64,000 nt of DNA from contig CM037870.1 in the NCBI GenBank assembly GCA_021292105.1, forward strand, positions 45,898,576-45,962,575. The letters run 5' to 3'. Within the stretch, counting starts at the first letter, position 1, and every line of letters begins with the position of its first letter. Below the pieces are notes generated by a model that worked only from the letters and a program-made list of their open reading frames with translations, did not search any database and was not told the DNA's origin. Positions 34,501 to 42,610 of this stretch are shown one piece after another. Made by a program: the position numbers and the translations under genes. Source of the DNA: Anadara kagoshimensis. Its lineage: Eukaryota > Mollusca > Bivalvia > Arcoida > Arcidae.

Positions 34501-37339
34501 ACGCATGCACCATTTAGTGGTAAAAGGGTAGTAAGTCGTACATCACAGACGTATAGTTACCGTAAACAAACATGGCATCAATGTACATAAGTCACACAGA
34601 ATACGACAATCGAAGATAAACAGAGCAAACTATTACCGCCTTGAAGGGTGACAAAAACGCTATACATTGCCTGCAGCTCCGGGAACATAAATCTTTGACA
34701 GGGTACATGGGGCTGTGTAACCTGCCAAAACTCTGTATAACTCATAATATATTTTTTTTTACAGACCAACATTTAAGTATTTTTCCTGGTATACCTGCGG
34801 ACTTGGTCTGGTTGGATGTATGGTGATGTGTTTCCTCATTAGTCCTATATATACATCAATAGCAGTTATTATAATACTAGTCCTGGCTATAGTACTACAC
34901 TTCAGATCAGTACCCGCAGAATGGGGATCAATTAGTCAAGCACTTATATTTCATCAGGTAATTAGTATAACTATTGATATGCTAGTTAATTTTATACCTG
35001 TTCTAAATTACATAAGGTGATTTTATAGTGCAGTATAAATGAGTAAGGGCACCCAAGAAGCTTAAGTGAGCCTAGACAAAAGTGTTATTTTTTTCCTCAC
35101 TTTTTGAAGAAAGAGTGGGATATTAAATTCCAAATGCCATTCTTTTTGTCCAGAGTAATTCTCCAAAACTATGAAGCACTATTTTACGAAACTGGTGCAA
35201 AGCATCAACATTGATAGGTTATATGTATTTATTATCCAAGTTTGTTTGCCCTTTTTCCTTAGAGTTAAAGTCCTTTGAATGTCATAAAAATAACCTACTG
35301 GCAGGGAATCCTAATTCACCGACTTCGCTTGTTTGGTTGTTGAAATAAGAAGCCTGTTAAGTGTTAAAAGTTAAAAGTTCAAATTTATCATGCCTTGCAG
35401 TAATGCTTGATCATAATTTACATGAATCTAATAAACTTAAAGTTTAGCATATTCATTGTTAGTTTAACTTTGTCAAGAGCATATCCCAAGATTATGCAAT
35501 CTGCAGACCATCTAGAGCCTATAGCCTAACCAGGCCCCTGTTTCAGTGAGTGTAACACTTGAGAGTACAATACATTTATTGGATTGGAACTCTGTGTTGC
35601 AATGTTACCCCAGCATATTTGCTGGTAACCATTTATTTAGCAGGTGAATAGAGTGAAGCAATGTAAAATCAAAATTAATGTCTTGTTCGGACTGGAATCC
35701 ACTACCTCTGAATCATGCGTCTGAAACCTTAATTACTCGACCACTTGTCTCCAATTGAGGCATAATTGGTTCATAAAAAGTAAAATTTGGTATAGCCTTG
35801 TCCAAGTCACGTTTAAAAGCTACAGCATAATTATCATTAATATATTTAATAATTATGTTTTAAAAGTATTGCCCTTATTCAGTACAGTAAGTGCATTTAA
35901 AATAAACCATTATACATGTACCATGCACTTTGGCTGCAATTGAAGTTTAGGGTGGTATACAAGATTCAAACTGTCTGTCAGTCCAAATATCTTATCCTCT
36001 CCATATCTTCCATGCCTATGTATGGATTTTGATAAAATTTGAAATGTTAAATGGACAATAGATGATGTGTTCCATACCATATTTAGTGTCTGTCTTGTCA
36101 GTATTTATACAATTTTGAAGATACTTTTGTAATACCTGTTACCAGTACAGGACTAGTGTACATCATATTATTAATTTTTTCTTTTCTTTAGGTGAGGAAG
36201 TATCTACTGATGTTAGATCCTAGGAAGGCCCATGTGAAGTATTGGAGACCTCAGATGTTATTGATGGTAGCCCAGCCACGTCAGTGTTGTGAATTGATCG
36301 ATTTTATCAATGACATCAAAAAAGGTGGTTTGTATGTCATTGGACATGTCAAAGTTGGCAAGATAGACGACTATCCGAAAGATCCCATCATTGAAGAGTC
36401 AAAGAAATGGATGAGTCTGATAGATCACTTAAAAGTGAAAGCATTTGTGGAAGTTACATTGTCGGAATCTGTGTCTGACGGAATGCTTCAATTGGTAAGG
36501 CTGTCAGGTTTAGGTGGCATGAAGCCGAATTCTGTTTGTTTAGGATTTTATGATTCTTCAAAGCCTATGGATTCCCTTCCCAAGACAAAACCCAAGAGAA
36601 AACGATTTTTTAATGGAAATGAAAATGGTAGCTATGTATCTGTCGAGGGAAGCTTTAGTGATATAAGAAGGATTTTGATCCAAAGTTGTTGAGTAGAACT
36701 GAATATGTTAAAATGATAAAAGACGTCATAAAGCTACAGAAAAATGTATGTGTATTCAGACATTTTAACCAGTTAAATAAAACGTCCATATTTGAATCAA
36801 AAGGAAACCTTTATATTGATGTCTGGCCTGTTAATATGTTCCGACCAGAAACTGCTAGCTTTTTTGACAATGCATGTTTGTTTATGCTACAGTTAGCTTG
36901 CATTTTAAATATGGTTCCAGGCTGGAAGTCGAAAACACAACTACGAGTATTTCTGTGTCTTAATGCACAAACAGATAATACTCTTGAGAAAGAACAGAAA
37001 CTTGACGCATATTTACGGGAACTGAGAATTATAGCTAAAATTCAGATCATTACATGGGATCATTTATTTCAACATTTACCAGAACTACAATCTAGAGATT
37101 ATGAAAGTGCACAAATGCAACAGTATCACACAGTTTCTGATAACTTTATCAGGGAAATGAACCAGCTTATAACCTCATACTCCAGTCGGACTACTGTATC
37201 ATTTCTATACCTGCCACAGCCTCCCTCAGCTGTAGAACAACAGGAGGATTATCTACAAAAACTGGAAATGTTGTCTGAAAACCTGCCACCTACCGTGTTT
37301 ATACACGGACTACATCCAGTCACATCAACAACATTATAA
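16204..37339 (+). CDS. SLC12A9: SLC12A9-like (CIP1) transporter-family protein, whole gene
   Basis: This is a multi-spanning membrane protein of the cation-chloride cotransporter family, APC superfamily. In vertebrates SLC12A9/CIP1 is an atypical member without a firmly settled substrate. Coding order: first exon 16204-16543 or 22251-22524, then 23771-23905, 25227-25361 (or 25365), 26178/26181-26313, 28466-28640, 30011-30118, one of four starts to 31101, 31812-31969, 33006-33088, 33729-33853, 34765-34957 and 36192-37339. Family hallmarks visible are [14 protein letters not shown] (TM1), [48 protein letters not shown] (TM6 region), [76 protein letters not shown] and the end [13 protein letters not shown]. 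With the shortest exon 7, the alternative exon-3 donor and the frame break bridged, the products would be about 949 (first exon A) or 927 (B) residues, near the roughly 914 of the human protein. Oddities are listed under the exons. Confidence 0.93.
17405..17780. repeat. Degenerate (ACAAT)n pentanucleotide repeat
   Basis: Variants of aatac/acaat and acgca run through this stretch. On the minus strand they give long artefactual frames of Tyr, Cys, Ile, Val and Leu. It lies in the intron after first exon A. Confidence 0.9.
17825..18050 (-). repeat. Inverted copy of the 9241 repeat
   Basis: In reverse complement it matches 9241-9485, including the C run, the ggtaccctaaggtgtaacg block and the terminal accccccgctta. 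It interrupts the pentanucleotide array. Confidence 0.85.
18051..19200. repeat. 59-bp minisatellite within (ACAAT)n DNA
   Basis: A unit containing cagtagtatgatatacaatg, then (acaat)n and tcaaacaacacagaacaata, recurs at about 59-bp spacing between 18109 and 18835 (13 or more copies). A nearly pure (ACAAT/ACGAT)n stretch follows to about 19080, then two more 59-bp units. It has no coding value and sits between the two alternative first exons of SLC12A9. Confidence 0.95.
19752..19933 (-). mobile_element. TIR element, TACAGTCAAACCTG family, reverse copy
   Basis: This is a palindromic element of about 180 bp. Two more copies lie at 21083-21259 and 54335-54515. The copies share the inner words aataatatgaataaagaaca, caattctactgg and aaggccac. 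There is no coding frame. Confidence 0.8.
21083..21259 (+). mobile_element. TIR element, TACAGTCAAACCTG family
   Basis: It starts TACAGTCAAACCTGTCTA and ends in the imperfect inverse (aggcaggttggactgta), with TA at both ends. It is 177 bp, a non-autonomous mariner-like MITE. Two related copies are in this window. Confidence 0.85.
22205..22250 (+). promoter_or_regulatory. Region before first exon B
   Basis: The stretch just before the exon-B ATG contains the palindrome atcagctgat (an E-box core, CAGCTG) at about 22211-22220. No TATA box is obvious at the usual distance. A promoter here is inferred only because exon B needs its own start. Confidence 0.3.
22251..22524 (+). CDS. SLC12A9: SLC12A9 alternative first exon B
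   Basis: It encodes 91 codons plus one base. A polar tail containing the acidic/dileucine-like [12 protein letters not shown] is followed by [25 protein letters not shown], the first part of TM1. The ATG at 22251 has A at -3 and G at +4; the frame is open a little upstream but without another ATG. The donor tcag/GTAAAT is phase 1, matching the exon at 23771. The short TPLI tail resembles the N terminus of the vertebrate protein (SSPLL) more than exon A does, so this is probably the ancestral start. Confidence 0.9.
23305..23329. repeat. Poly(G) run of 25
   Basis: A pure G run follows ctacc in the intron before exon 2. It can form a G-quadruplex on the coding strand. Its exact length is error-prone in assembly. 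Confidence 0.9.
23771..23905 (+). CDS. SLC12A9: SLC12A9 exon 2 (rest of TM1, TM2)
   Basis: The acceptor is tctattttag. It encodes [20 protein letters not shown], then [20 protein letters not shown] and RGGAY. Phase is 1 at both ends. The donor is T/GTATCCTTT, an exact U12-type 5' splice site, unlike all other donors in this gene. Confidence 0.93.
23954..24305. mobile_element. Fold-back element with ~140-bp arms
   Basis: The left arm (ctatgtttccattcctggta, then gccaaaatcgcc) and right arm (ggcgattttggctacc, then aggaatgagaacatag) are imperfect inverse copies around a short centre at about 24120-24165. Half copies lie at 25640-25790 and 38036-38155. There is no coding frame. Confidence 0.85.
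24848..25055 (-). mobile_element. Diverged copy of the 41276 MITE
   Basis: The block from aattcaagcatgcctggcct to gcgatccgtcaatt is the reverse complement of one end of the element at 41276-41485. The other end has decayed. Confidence 0.7.
25227..25361 (+). CDS. SLC12A9: SLC12A9 exon 3 (TM3)
   Basis: It begins with AT to complete a Tyr codon, then [40 protein letters not shown] and FGPGG. The best donor is G/GTGAGT after 25361 (phase 1), but every usable acceptor of the next exon is phase 2. A weaker GT at 25366 (GTTGAG), four bases on, would restore the frame with GPGGE or GPGGD. The exact 3' end is therefore uncertain. Confidence 0.85.
26178..26313 (+). CDS. SLC12A9: SLC12A9 exon 4 (TM4)
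   Basis: It encodes [20 protein letters not shown], then [20 protein letters not shown] and FIFT. The acceptor is a tandem NAGNAG site (tttagcag): use of the first AG starts the exon at 26178, of the second at 26181, differing by one residue. The donor is aca/GTGAGT, phase 0. See exon 3 for the phase mismatch. Confidence 0.85.
26443..26885. mobile_element. Large imperfect palindrome, ~440 bp
   Basis: The outer ends ctgtttgtgacagt and actgtcacaaacag are inverted, as are the inner ends ttggcgctatggggat and atccccatagcgccaa. Between them further words are mirrored (tgaataaaaa, ttcacttac, aaatctgtatg, atttctgta). The arms are about 160-180 bp around a unique centre. It is a MITE or fold-back element in intron 4, without a coding frame. 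Confidence 0.85.
27877..28080 (+). repeat. Dispersed ~200-bp repeat
   Basis: It contains gccatggggcccttgatccc, ttgccaaatgagcccattgtt, gggccatatttagcattac and atgcaaaaatattgatgtta. Related copies lie at about 51860-52135 (+), 52690-52885 (-) and 53207-53400 (+) in the TPRG1L-like gene. Confidence 0.75.
28125..28430 (+). repeat. Intron repeat shared with 35085-35335
   Basis: The two stretches share gtaattctccaaaactat, gagtgatattaaat, aaattggtacaaagca-like and acctactggcaggg words in the same order. They lie in introns 4 and 11 of SLC12A9. Confidence 0.75.
28466..28640 (+). CDS. SLC12A9: SLC12A9 exon 5 (TM5 and outer loop)
   Basis: The acceptor is tatatttgcag. It encodes [20 protein letters not shown], then [20 protein letters not shown] and an end of FSDNLF. 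It contains an NLT glycosylation sequon in a hydrophilic, Asn-rich loop, where the vertebrate protein also has sequons. It runs from phase 0 to phase 1, donor ttcc/GTAAGT. Confidence 0.92.
28672..28988 (-). mobile_element. Dimeric tRNA-headed SINE, second copy
   Basis: Two tRNA-like heads on the minus strand (gagctacccagacc, ctaccactgagctac, gatcgaacgcaggacc) are joined by a linker containing ccttgaatcgaaaccaccag. The linker differs from that at 15498. It starts 31 bp after the exon-5 donor. Confidence 0.75.
29092..29455 (-). mobile_element. tRNA-derived SINE, minus strand
   Basis: The minus strand shows a tRNA-like head (gtagctcaattggtagactg, B box gagtttgaatc) and, further on, the tail tatcgagatgtc... 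and ccc agtcaa-like sequence shared with SINEs at 42279 and 49250. A block with cttggtctttcagaccc and gggcatgattc is duplicated in the head. Confidence 0.7.
29540..29846 (-). mobile_element. V-SINE (RUDI-like), copy 1
   Basis: Minus strand: tRNA-like head (cgtggcctagtggttaagg, ggttcgatccctgg) then the V-domain core (tgtccttgagcaggacactt). It is about 90% identical by eye to 46411-46695. A 21-bp part of the core (aagtgtcctgctcaaggacac) is duplicated here and not in the other copy. Confidence 0.88.
30011..30118 (+). CDS. SLC12A9: SLC12A9 exon 6 (start of TM6)
   Basis: The acceptor is tattttacag. It encodes [20 protein letters not shown], then [17 protein letters not shown]. The NFASVFA and GANMSG motifs are hallmarks of this transporter; in related APC-fold proteins the unwound TM6 region lines the substrate path. 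Phase is 1 at both ends, donor tcag/GTATGA. Confidence 0.94.
30690..31060 (+). repeat. 84-bp tandem repeat spanning an intron/exon joint
   Basis: The unit (28 codons) comprises an acceptor tract (ttatatttttattttag) followed by the exon start GAGAACTTAAAGCTCC and on to CATTGCATTTAC. Exon-start positions are 30738, 30822, 30906 and 30990, exactly 84 bp apart, with a partial unit before the first. No stop codon interrupts the frame, because TTTTAG is read as TTT TAG-shifted (ATT TTA GGA). Confidence 0.95.
30738..31101 (+). CDS. SLC12A9: SLC12A9 exon 7 with four possible 3' splice sites
   Basis: Each of the four 84-bp units has its own AG in the right phase (1) and begins G/GA GAA, reading [12 protein letters not shown]. 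Use of the last one (30990) gives the normal 112-nt exon ending [17 protein letters not shown]. The third, second or first would insert 28, 56 or 84 residues, each a repeat of [20 protein letters not shown] plus CYIFILG, a hydrophobic segment. The frame is open through all of them. Donor AG/GTAAAG, phase 2. The normal exon is certain from homology; which acceptors are used cannot be told from DNA. Confidence 0.88.
31440..31690 (+). repeat. ~55-bp tandem repeat in intron 7
   Basis: Variants of gtagagctttgacaattggg followed by tcacctgtagagctttggca and ttcaggacac recur about four times. Confidence 0.85.
31812..31969 (+). CDS. SLC12A9: SLC12A9 exon 8 (TM7-TM8 region)
   Basis: It encodes [20 protein letters not shown], then [20 protein letters not shown] and [12 protein letters not shown]. 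The [15 protein letters not shown] motif is strongly conserved in the family. It runs from phase 2 to phase 1, donor ttct/GTAAGT. Confidence 0.95.
32072..32233. mobile_element. CTGTAAA-ended MITE, intron copy
   Basis: It begins tactgtaaatatatttaatt and ends cgtttacagta, with inner words cgcggtgtactaatttt and gaaattatattat. Related copies lie at 40915-41126 and 41716-41922. Confidence 0.7.
32215..32520 (+). repeat. Two tandem copies of a 153-bp unit
   Basis: Copies start at 32215 and 32368 (gttaaagacg...cagtattaaaacatctactt) and are over 90% alike by eye. They lie in intron 8. The first overlaps the end of the neighbouring MITE, so the duplication took in part of it. Confidence 0.92.
33006..33088 (+). 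CDS. SLC12A9: SLC12A9 exon 9
   Basis: It encodes (W)[20 protein letters not shown] and ISWILVQ. GGNP is invariant in the family. It runs from phase 1 to 0, acceptor taatattag, donor cag/GTAAAA. Confidence 0.93.
33436..33621 (+). mobile_element. Partial relative of the 39119 MITE
   Basis: The words tggacttcaaaatattttggtgat, aagcaaggtgtcaaagttat and caagtggtatta match the inner part of the element at 39119-39319, and it ends aggttttaatgta. The open frame over it has no family resemblance. Confidence 0.6.
33729..33853 (+). CDS. SLC12A9: SLC12A9 exon 10
   Basis: It encodes [20 protein letters not shown], then [20 protein letters not shown] and FR. The SAPNFR(PTF) motif follows a hydrophobic pair of helices. 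It runs from phase 0 to 2, acceptor tttgacag, donor cag/GTAATA. Confidence 0.95.
34765..34957 (+). CDS. SLC12A9: SLC12A9 exon 11 (last TM helices)
   Basis: It encodes [20 protein letters not shown], then [20 protein letters not shown] and an end of [12 protein letters not shown]. These are two hydrophobic helices, then the conserved entry to the cytosolic domain. It runs from phase 2 to 0, acceptor ttttacag, donor cag/GTAATT. Confidence 0.95.
35521..35755 (-). mobile_element. Degenerate V-SINE
   Basis: The order of words (gagagtaca, ccccagca.atttgctggtaacc, atttatttagc.ggtga, aatcatgcgtctgaaacctt, accacttgtctcca) follows the V-SINE copies at 29540 and 46411, but with many changes. Confidence 0.7.
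36192..37339 (+). CDS. SLC12A9: SLC12A9 exon 12, C-terminal domain, with a 1-nt frame break
   Basis: This is the cytosolic C-terminal domain of the transporter-family protein. The first frame (36192-36671) encodes [56 protein letters not shown] and [18 protein letters not shown]. It then meets a stop at 36690. The second frame (from 36671) continues with [51 protein letters not shown] and the family end [17 protein letters not shown]. Both halves match the vertebrate protein without a gap, so exactly one base is missing around 36669-36673 (agaaggatttt). A lost G in a G run, by sequencing error, is the simplest reading; a real mutation removing the last 220 or so residues is the alternative. 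No intron fits there. Confidence 0.93.
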
Positions 37340-37717
37340 ACACAATTGTGATTTAGATACTTTACTACATGTACTTTTTCCAATAATGTCAATGTTACCA
37401 AACTCTTTGATTTAAAAGTTAAATGAATTAGATACTGTACTTTGTACAATATGTCAGCAATACTGGAATCTTTGATTAAAAAAGCCAAAAACATACACCA
37501 CTTTCATAATTATGTGAATAAGAACATACATGTTTTGTATAGTTTCCGGTAAAAAGATTACAATTATGAAATCTTAAGAAAATTCACAAATTACAAAGTG
37601 TGTAGTTATATGCAAAACCCTTCTTCATATCATCTTAATTTTACAAAATTATGAAAAAATACAAAGGTATGTGATATGTAAAATATCCTATTTGCCTCGG
37701 TATCGAAATTCAATATG

Positions 37718-37723
37718 AATAAA
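37718..37723 (+). terminator. Candidate poly(A) signal of SLC12A9
   Basis: AATAAA lies 379 bp after the stop codon, in an AT-rich 3' stretch, and is the first canonical hexamer noticed after the gene. Confidence 0.5.
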
Positions 37724-39118
37724 ATATATACCATATATATATATAAATGTATAGTGATACTTCTCCTGATTGTGACATATTATTAATTTATTATATTCAA
37801 AATATCACTCTAATATTTACAGAAAATCATCTTGATAATTTTAGATTTCTAAATTTATCAAAACTTTATTTACAGGGTATTTATTGAAGCCTGATTTTGT
37901 TACTTTTGGAGTTATGGCCCTTTTCATATAATCAGTATGTAAAAACTTTACAACACTGATAGAATTTTAGGATTTTGTAAGAAGTATAAGTAGATTTCAA
38001 CAAAATTAAAATGATTAGTCACCAAATATTCAAAATTTGTTAAAATATAGTTTTTTCCAAAATATGTTAAAATAAGAATATTTTTTTGAAAGAATTTCTC
38101 AGAAATTAGTTGCCAATGATGATTTTGAGTACCAGGAATAGAATCAAAGCTTTCAATTCAAAATTGTAATTACTGGAAAATCTGATATGATTGAACCTTG
38201 GTATATAACTTAAAGAAGTCAAACAGGTAAATTGTTTGGTCTTTTGCAAGGCTTCCATTTGACTTTTCAACTTCCAAGAGTCAAATTACCCTTCTTTAAC
38301 ATCTTGAGAGTCCAAACATATAAACACAACCAATTCTTTCAGGAAGTCAAAAGTCAAATTTAATTCCCAAGTCATAACATAGTGTCAAGGGTGTAATTTA
38401 AGAATATATTTTTCTAAGGAGTCCAAATTCCCTGCATTAAACTTTTTTCTTTATCTTATTTTTCGAAGGTTAAGACTTTATGAAGAAAAAGTCACATGGT
38501 AGTGCACTACTTTTTTCCTTGTGAATTTTTGACAATATTCCTGACTGGGATACCAGAAGAATATGTTACATCCCTAATCATGCTAATTAAATGCTGCCTT
38601 TAGTATTTAGATGAGTTATAGATTAATCGTTAGTACATGTATACTTTGGTTATTGGGTCCCTTTGCATTTAGAAGATTGATAAGTATACATGTACTCCCG
38701 TCATAGTAACTGCTATAATGTACCAATTGTGTTACGAAATTTATACATTCATGTATTAACTGATGGGATTTATTTTGTATGTTTATAGGTACCATTAAAT
38801 ATTTATACATTCCAGCGTAAACATTCAATATTTTGATATAGAATCGAAGGGGTGTGTGTGTGATATTCTTCATTTTAATTTAATAGTCATATTTTTAAAA
38901 AACCTGAATGTCACCAATTCAAAGATGGCTTTATTACCAATGTTATGAGAAGCAGAAACTGACAATTGTTTTTTGTAATAAAAATTTCTGTTACAGAACT
39001 TACACCTGCTTGTTTGATAGGCTTTTTCCAGTGAAAATGTACCGTATGTATTGTTTGTAAAAAATTTTGTAAGGTAAATATTTCTTTGTAAACACACACA
39101 CAAAAAAAAAATGTTGTA
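37724..39118. other. Intergenic or 3' UTR stretch
   Basis: No gene is seen. It holds a half copy of the fold-back element (38036-38155) and a short repeat of the form tttgacttttcaacttcc that recurs near 53720-53760. Confidence 0.5.
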
Positions 39119-39319
39119 TACAGTAAAACCGCAATACATTGATCGATACATTGACACCATTTGATGAGTCAGATTTGGACATTATGAAGGGGTTTGACAA
39201 TATATCAGGAAGGTTTATATAAAAATCATAGAAGAATTAGATTGTTGGACTTCAAAATACTGTGGTGATAAGGGAGGTGACAGAGTTATCAAGGGGTATC
39301 ATAATTAGGTTTTACTGTA
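39119..39319. mobile_element. TACAGTAAAACC-ended MITE
   Basis: It begins TACAGTAAAACCGCAATA and ends AGGTTTTACTGTA, with TA at both ends; 201 bp. Its terminal sequence is shared with the element at 60825-61015, which suggests a common pogo/mariner-like mobiliser. Confidence 0.85.
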
Positions 39320-40584
39320 TACTGAGGTGTCCAGGTTATAGTGAACAATTAAGCCACATTTGATTGTATTTGATGATTATTTGCACAGATATACATCTAA
39401 AGTATTTTTTCAGGTAAATATATTGAATACACCATGTAACATTGTGTAGCTGATCGTTATGTTTATATGTTATTTAGATACATATGACCAATATTATTGC
39501 TGTATTGTAAATTATTATTTTATAAACAAATCATTGCTGTAAATACTTGTACAATGTGCCATATGAAATAGTAAAAAAACCAGCATACAATGTTAATGAC
39601 CTAATAAAATCTCTACCTATAAAACCGTTACCCGGTACATCGCTTCACCTCTGTAAAGGTCAAGGTTCACAAGTACCAAGAGCTGATATATTAAGTTACT
39701 AATAGTTAAAGATGAATACACTCTTTACCCTTGCACCATAACATCACTTCTCCTCTATCAAGTTCTTAGTTCACAAATGCCAAGAATGGTTACATCCATT
39801 TACAAGTATTTAGAAAATTGCTGTACCCTTTAACTGATGTTTTAATTTCAAAATGGACCCCAAATATTGTATCTTTTGGAAATTTATGAAGAAGTTCATG
39901 TTACAGACTTTCAACCGGATGTTGTTGCAATGGCATATAGAGGGGAAGACAAGGATGACAAAATGTAACCTCCTGTATTGAACCATTTCTTACATAAAAA
40001 ATTTACAATGAAGAATTTGACATTTTGACAAACACAAATGTTGTTGAAGGTAAAATCTTAGCCATGTACAGAAGTGAAGGTGATATGGGGTCAGGATTGA
40101 TGTATATACATGCAATACATGTATTCACTGTGTTATGATAGAAAGACTGTGATAATATTTTTGTTATTAAAACTTGCAAATTGGGTACTAGTATTTGTAC
40201 CTATGTGACTGAAGCTTAATATGGCTTACTGTTGTTGTTTTGTTTATTTTTTTCAAATTTAGCAATTCTAGGATTTTATGTAATTTAGGAATTTAGAAAA
40301 AGATTCAAATATAAAAACACTGCTTATAAGAACCTCTCTTCATTGATGTTAACCTTTGTTGTTTTACATGTTTTATGCATACTACTATTACATTATTAGC
40401 TTAAATTGTTAAGTTGTTAAAGTTATGTACTCCGATATAACATAGCAGTAACATTTTTGTAATCAAAGACTTAAGAATTTTTGTTGTGCTATTCTGTTTC
40501 TTCTTAGGAAATTGGCAATATATTGATGTGTGGAAAAATATGTGTTATAGTCTGCCCTAAATGGAAATATCTTGCCCTGCTCAT
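39320..40584. other. Intergenic stretch
   Basis: No gene is seen. A block with cctctgtaaaggtcaaggttcacaagtacc near 39650 recurs in diverged form near 39755. Confidence 0.5.
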
Positions 40585-40891
40585 GTAACAGAAAAGAGAA
40601 AAAATGCAGGGTCCTACAAATGATCAAATCTGGGACCTCCTGCACTATAGTCAAGTACTCTTCCCACTGAGCTACAAGATTGCTACATCCCTTTCTTGTT
40701 ATTCTTTAGTTTGTCATAGTCCCACCTAAATTCCCCTGATGAACTTTTTTGATGGTCAAAATTGCCAGTCCACTTCCAAGTGCCACAATGGGTACCAAAC
40801 TAACAGGAAAGTGTTAATGCAGGGTCAGACTGTGGATAGAGCCCAGAACCATTGTTGAGTACTCTACCAGCTGAGCTATCCAAAGACCACT
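40585..40891 (-). mobile_element. Dimeric tRNA-headed SINE, third copy
   Basis: It has the same head-linker-head order as 15498-15820 and shares its linker words (ttctttagtttg, cccacctaaattcccc, gccagtccac, gggtaccaaac). It is more diverged. Confidence 0.7.
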
Positions 40892-40914
40892 AATAATATA
40901 CATTTACTGCAATA

Positions 40915-41126
40915 TACTGTAAACCTATTTATTTTCGCTGTGTACTTATTTTTGCTTATTTCGCGGTTGTTTGTTTTGCACTAAAATTAATAACGACCGA
41001 AAATTATATTATGTCTATTGTGTTATATAGTGCATATTTCAAAAACGCGAAAATTTAACTACGCGGATATGTTTAAATGTCTTATACCACGAAAATAAAT
41101 ACACTCGAAATTAAATATGTTTACAG
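40915..41126. mobile_element. CTGTAAAC-ended MITE
   Basis: It begins TACTGTAAACCTATTTATTTTC and ends GAAATTAAATATGTTTACAG, an imperfect inverse. Inner words are cgcggttgtttgttttgc and ttcaaaaacgcgaaaattt. A sister copy lies at 41716-41922 with the same order of words. Confidence 0.8.
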
Positions 41127-41275
41127 AAATAAAATATAGAAGCCATATTTAAATTATGTTGTCACTTACATTTAGATGTTTTACCAAGTATGGCAATTCA
41201 TTGTAAATTTAGACCCCTGTCTTTAAACTACCGGTATTCATAGTATAATGATTTCACTTTGTAATGTAATTCACT

Positions 41276-41485
41276 AATTGATGGATCGCAAGCCACGCCC
41301 ACAATGTTCCAACAAAGGCCCGGCATGCTTGAATTACACACAAAAAGAATGAATACTCGGCCTGAATTGTGTCATTTAATGACTTCACTGACACCAGGAC
41401 ATAATTATTTGCCGTGGCCCTGCTTTGGTACCTCGATTGCGGCCAGTGTCTGAACATTGTGGGCGTGTCCGGCGATCCGTCAATT
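41276..41485. mobile_element. 210-bp MITE with ~33-bp TIRs
   Basis: The left end aattgatggatcgcaagcca and right end tgtccggcgatccgtcaatt are inverse copies; cgcccacaatgtt and aacattgtgggcg continue the match. TA flanks both sides. A decayed copy lies at 24848-25055. Confidence 0.85.
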
Positions 41486-41715
41486 AACATACTCATATAA
41501 ATACATGTATTGATATATAATTTAGTATAATTATTTGTACCATGATTACATATATTATAGTACCAGAATACTATGTTTGTACCATCATGACAGAGAAATA
41601 TCATGTCATAAAATTGATAGAAAGGAAAATTATTATACAGATTTTAAATAACAAACTGTCTTCATATCCACCTGAAGTGAAGGTCACCAAATTTTGATTC
41701 TCAGATTCATATATG

Positions 41716-41922
41716 TACTGTTAACATATTTTTTTTCGCTGAGTACTTGTTTTCAATTGTTGCTGCTGATTGTTTTGCGAAAAAATTAAAACCGAGCTAA
41801 CATTATATTGTGCTTATTGTTTTATAGTGCATATTTCAAAAATGTGAAAATTTAATTACACAGATATGTCTAAATTAAATATACCTCGAAAATTTATATA
41901 CACGAAAGAAATACGTTTACAG
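41716..41922. mobile_element. CTGTAAAC-ended MITE, second intergenic copy
   Basis: It begins tactgttaacatattttttt and ends aaatacgtttacag, and is collinear with 40915-41126. Confidence 0.75.
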
Positions 41923-42278
41923 AAAGTAGCTTTTGAAACCTGTGGGTCAAATGGTGATAACCTGTGGGTCACATGCTGGTAAAGTATATCTTGAAATGGT
42001 CCTAATAGACAGGTTTAATAGTAGTACATGTAATATTTAAGTGGTTTTGACATCTTTTACCTGTATATAAAGGATATTTATCATCAGTACAGGTATGTGG
42101 CATTACCTGTATGTATTTTACTGCATAGTAAAGACCAGTCTGATTCTAGTTGTTATGAGATACATGTCATATTGCTATTTATTTTTATGTTTATGTTGAA
42201 GCTTAAGAACAAAATAAATTATTTGAAAAATACATTGTATTTAAGTTTTATTAGGTCATCTGAGCCACAGGCTCAAGG

Positions 42279-42610
42279 TGACCACTGCAGTAGCTCAGTT
42301 GGTAGAGTGCTCGCTCCGTAAGTGGGAGTTCGTGGGTTCGAACCCCGGCCGGGTCTGACCCAAGACTTAAAAGTGGGTAGTGACTGTTCTTTCACCAAGC
42401 ACTCGGCATTACGAAATGAAAGTCATGGTTTTTTCGGATGGGAACTTAAACGAGGTCCCGTGTCTTGGTAGGCTTGGCGTGCTAAAGAACCCTGCTGTAT
42501 AATGCCATCAGCGCAACGCACAGGCAAAATTTCTGCTCCTTCACCTATAGCTGGGGACATCTCGATATAAGTGAAATATTCTTGACTGGGACGTTAAACA
42601 CCATTACTCA
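42279..42610 (+). mobile_element. Full-length tRNA-derived SINE
   Basis: The head has an A box (tagctcagttggtagag) and a perfect B box (gggttcgaacccc) in tRNA-like order. A body follows with caccaagcactcggcatta, cgaggtcccgtgtcttgg and ctgggg acatctcgatataag, and the tail cttgactgggacgttaaaca. It sits inside a larger repeat: caggctcaaggtgacc before it and aaggctcaaggtgatc after it look like a target-site duplication of about 14 bp. Confidence 0.88.

Noticed and set aside
42281-42360. Possible functional tRNA gene
   Set aside because: A and B boxes are good, but it is followed by a SINE body and tail and the acceptor stem does not close properly, so it is a SINE head.
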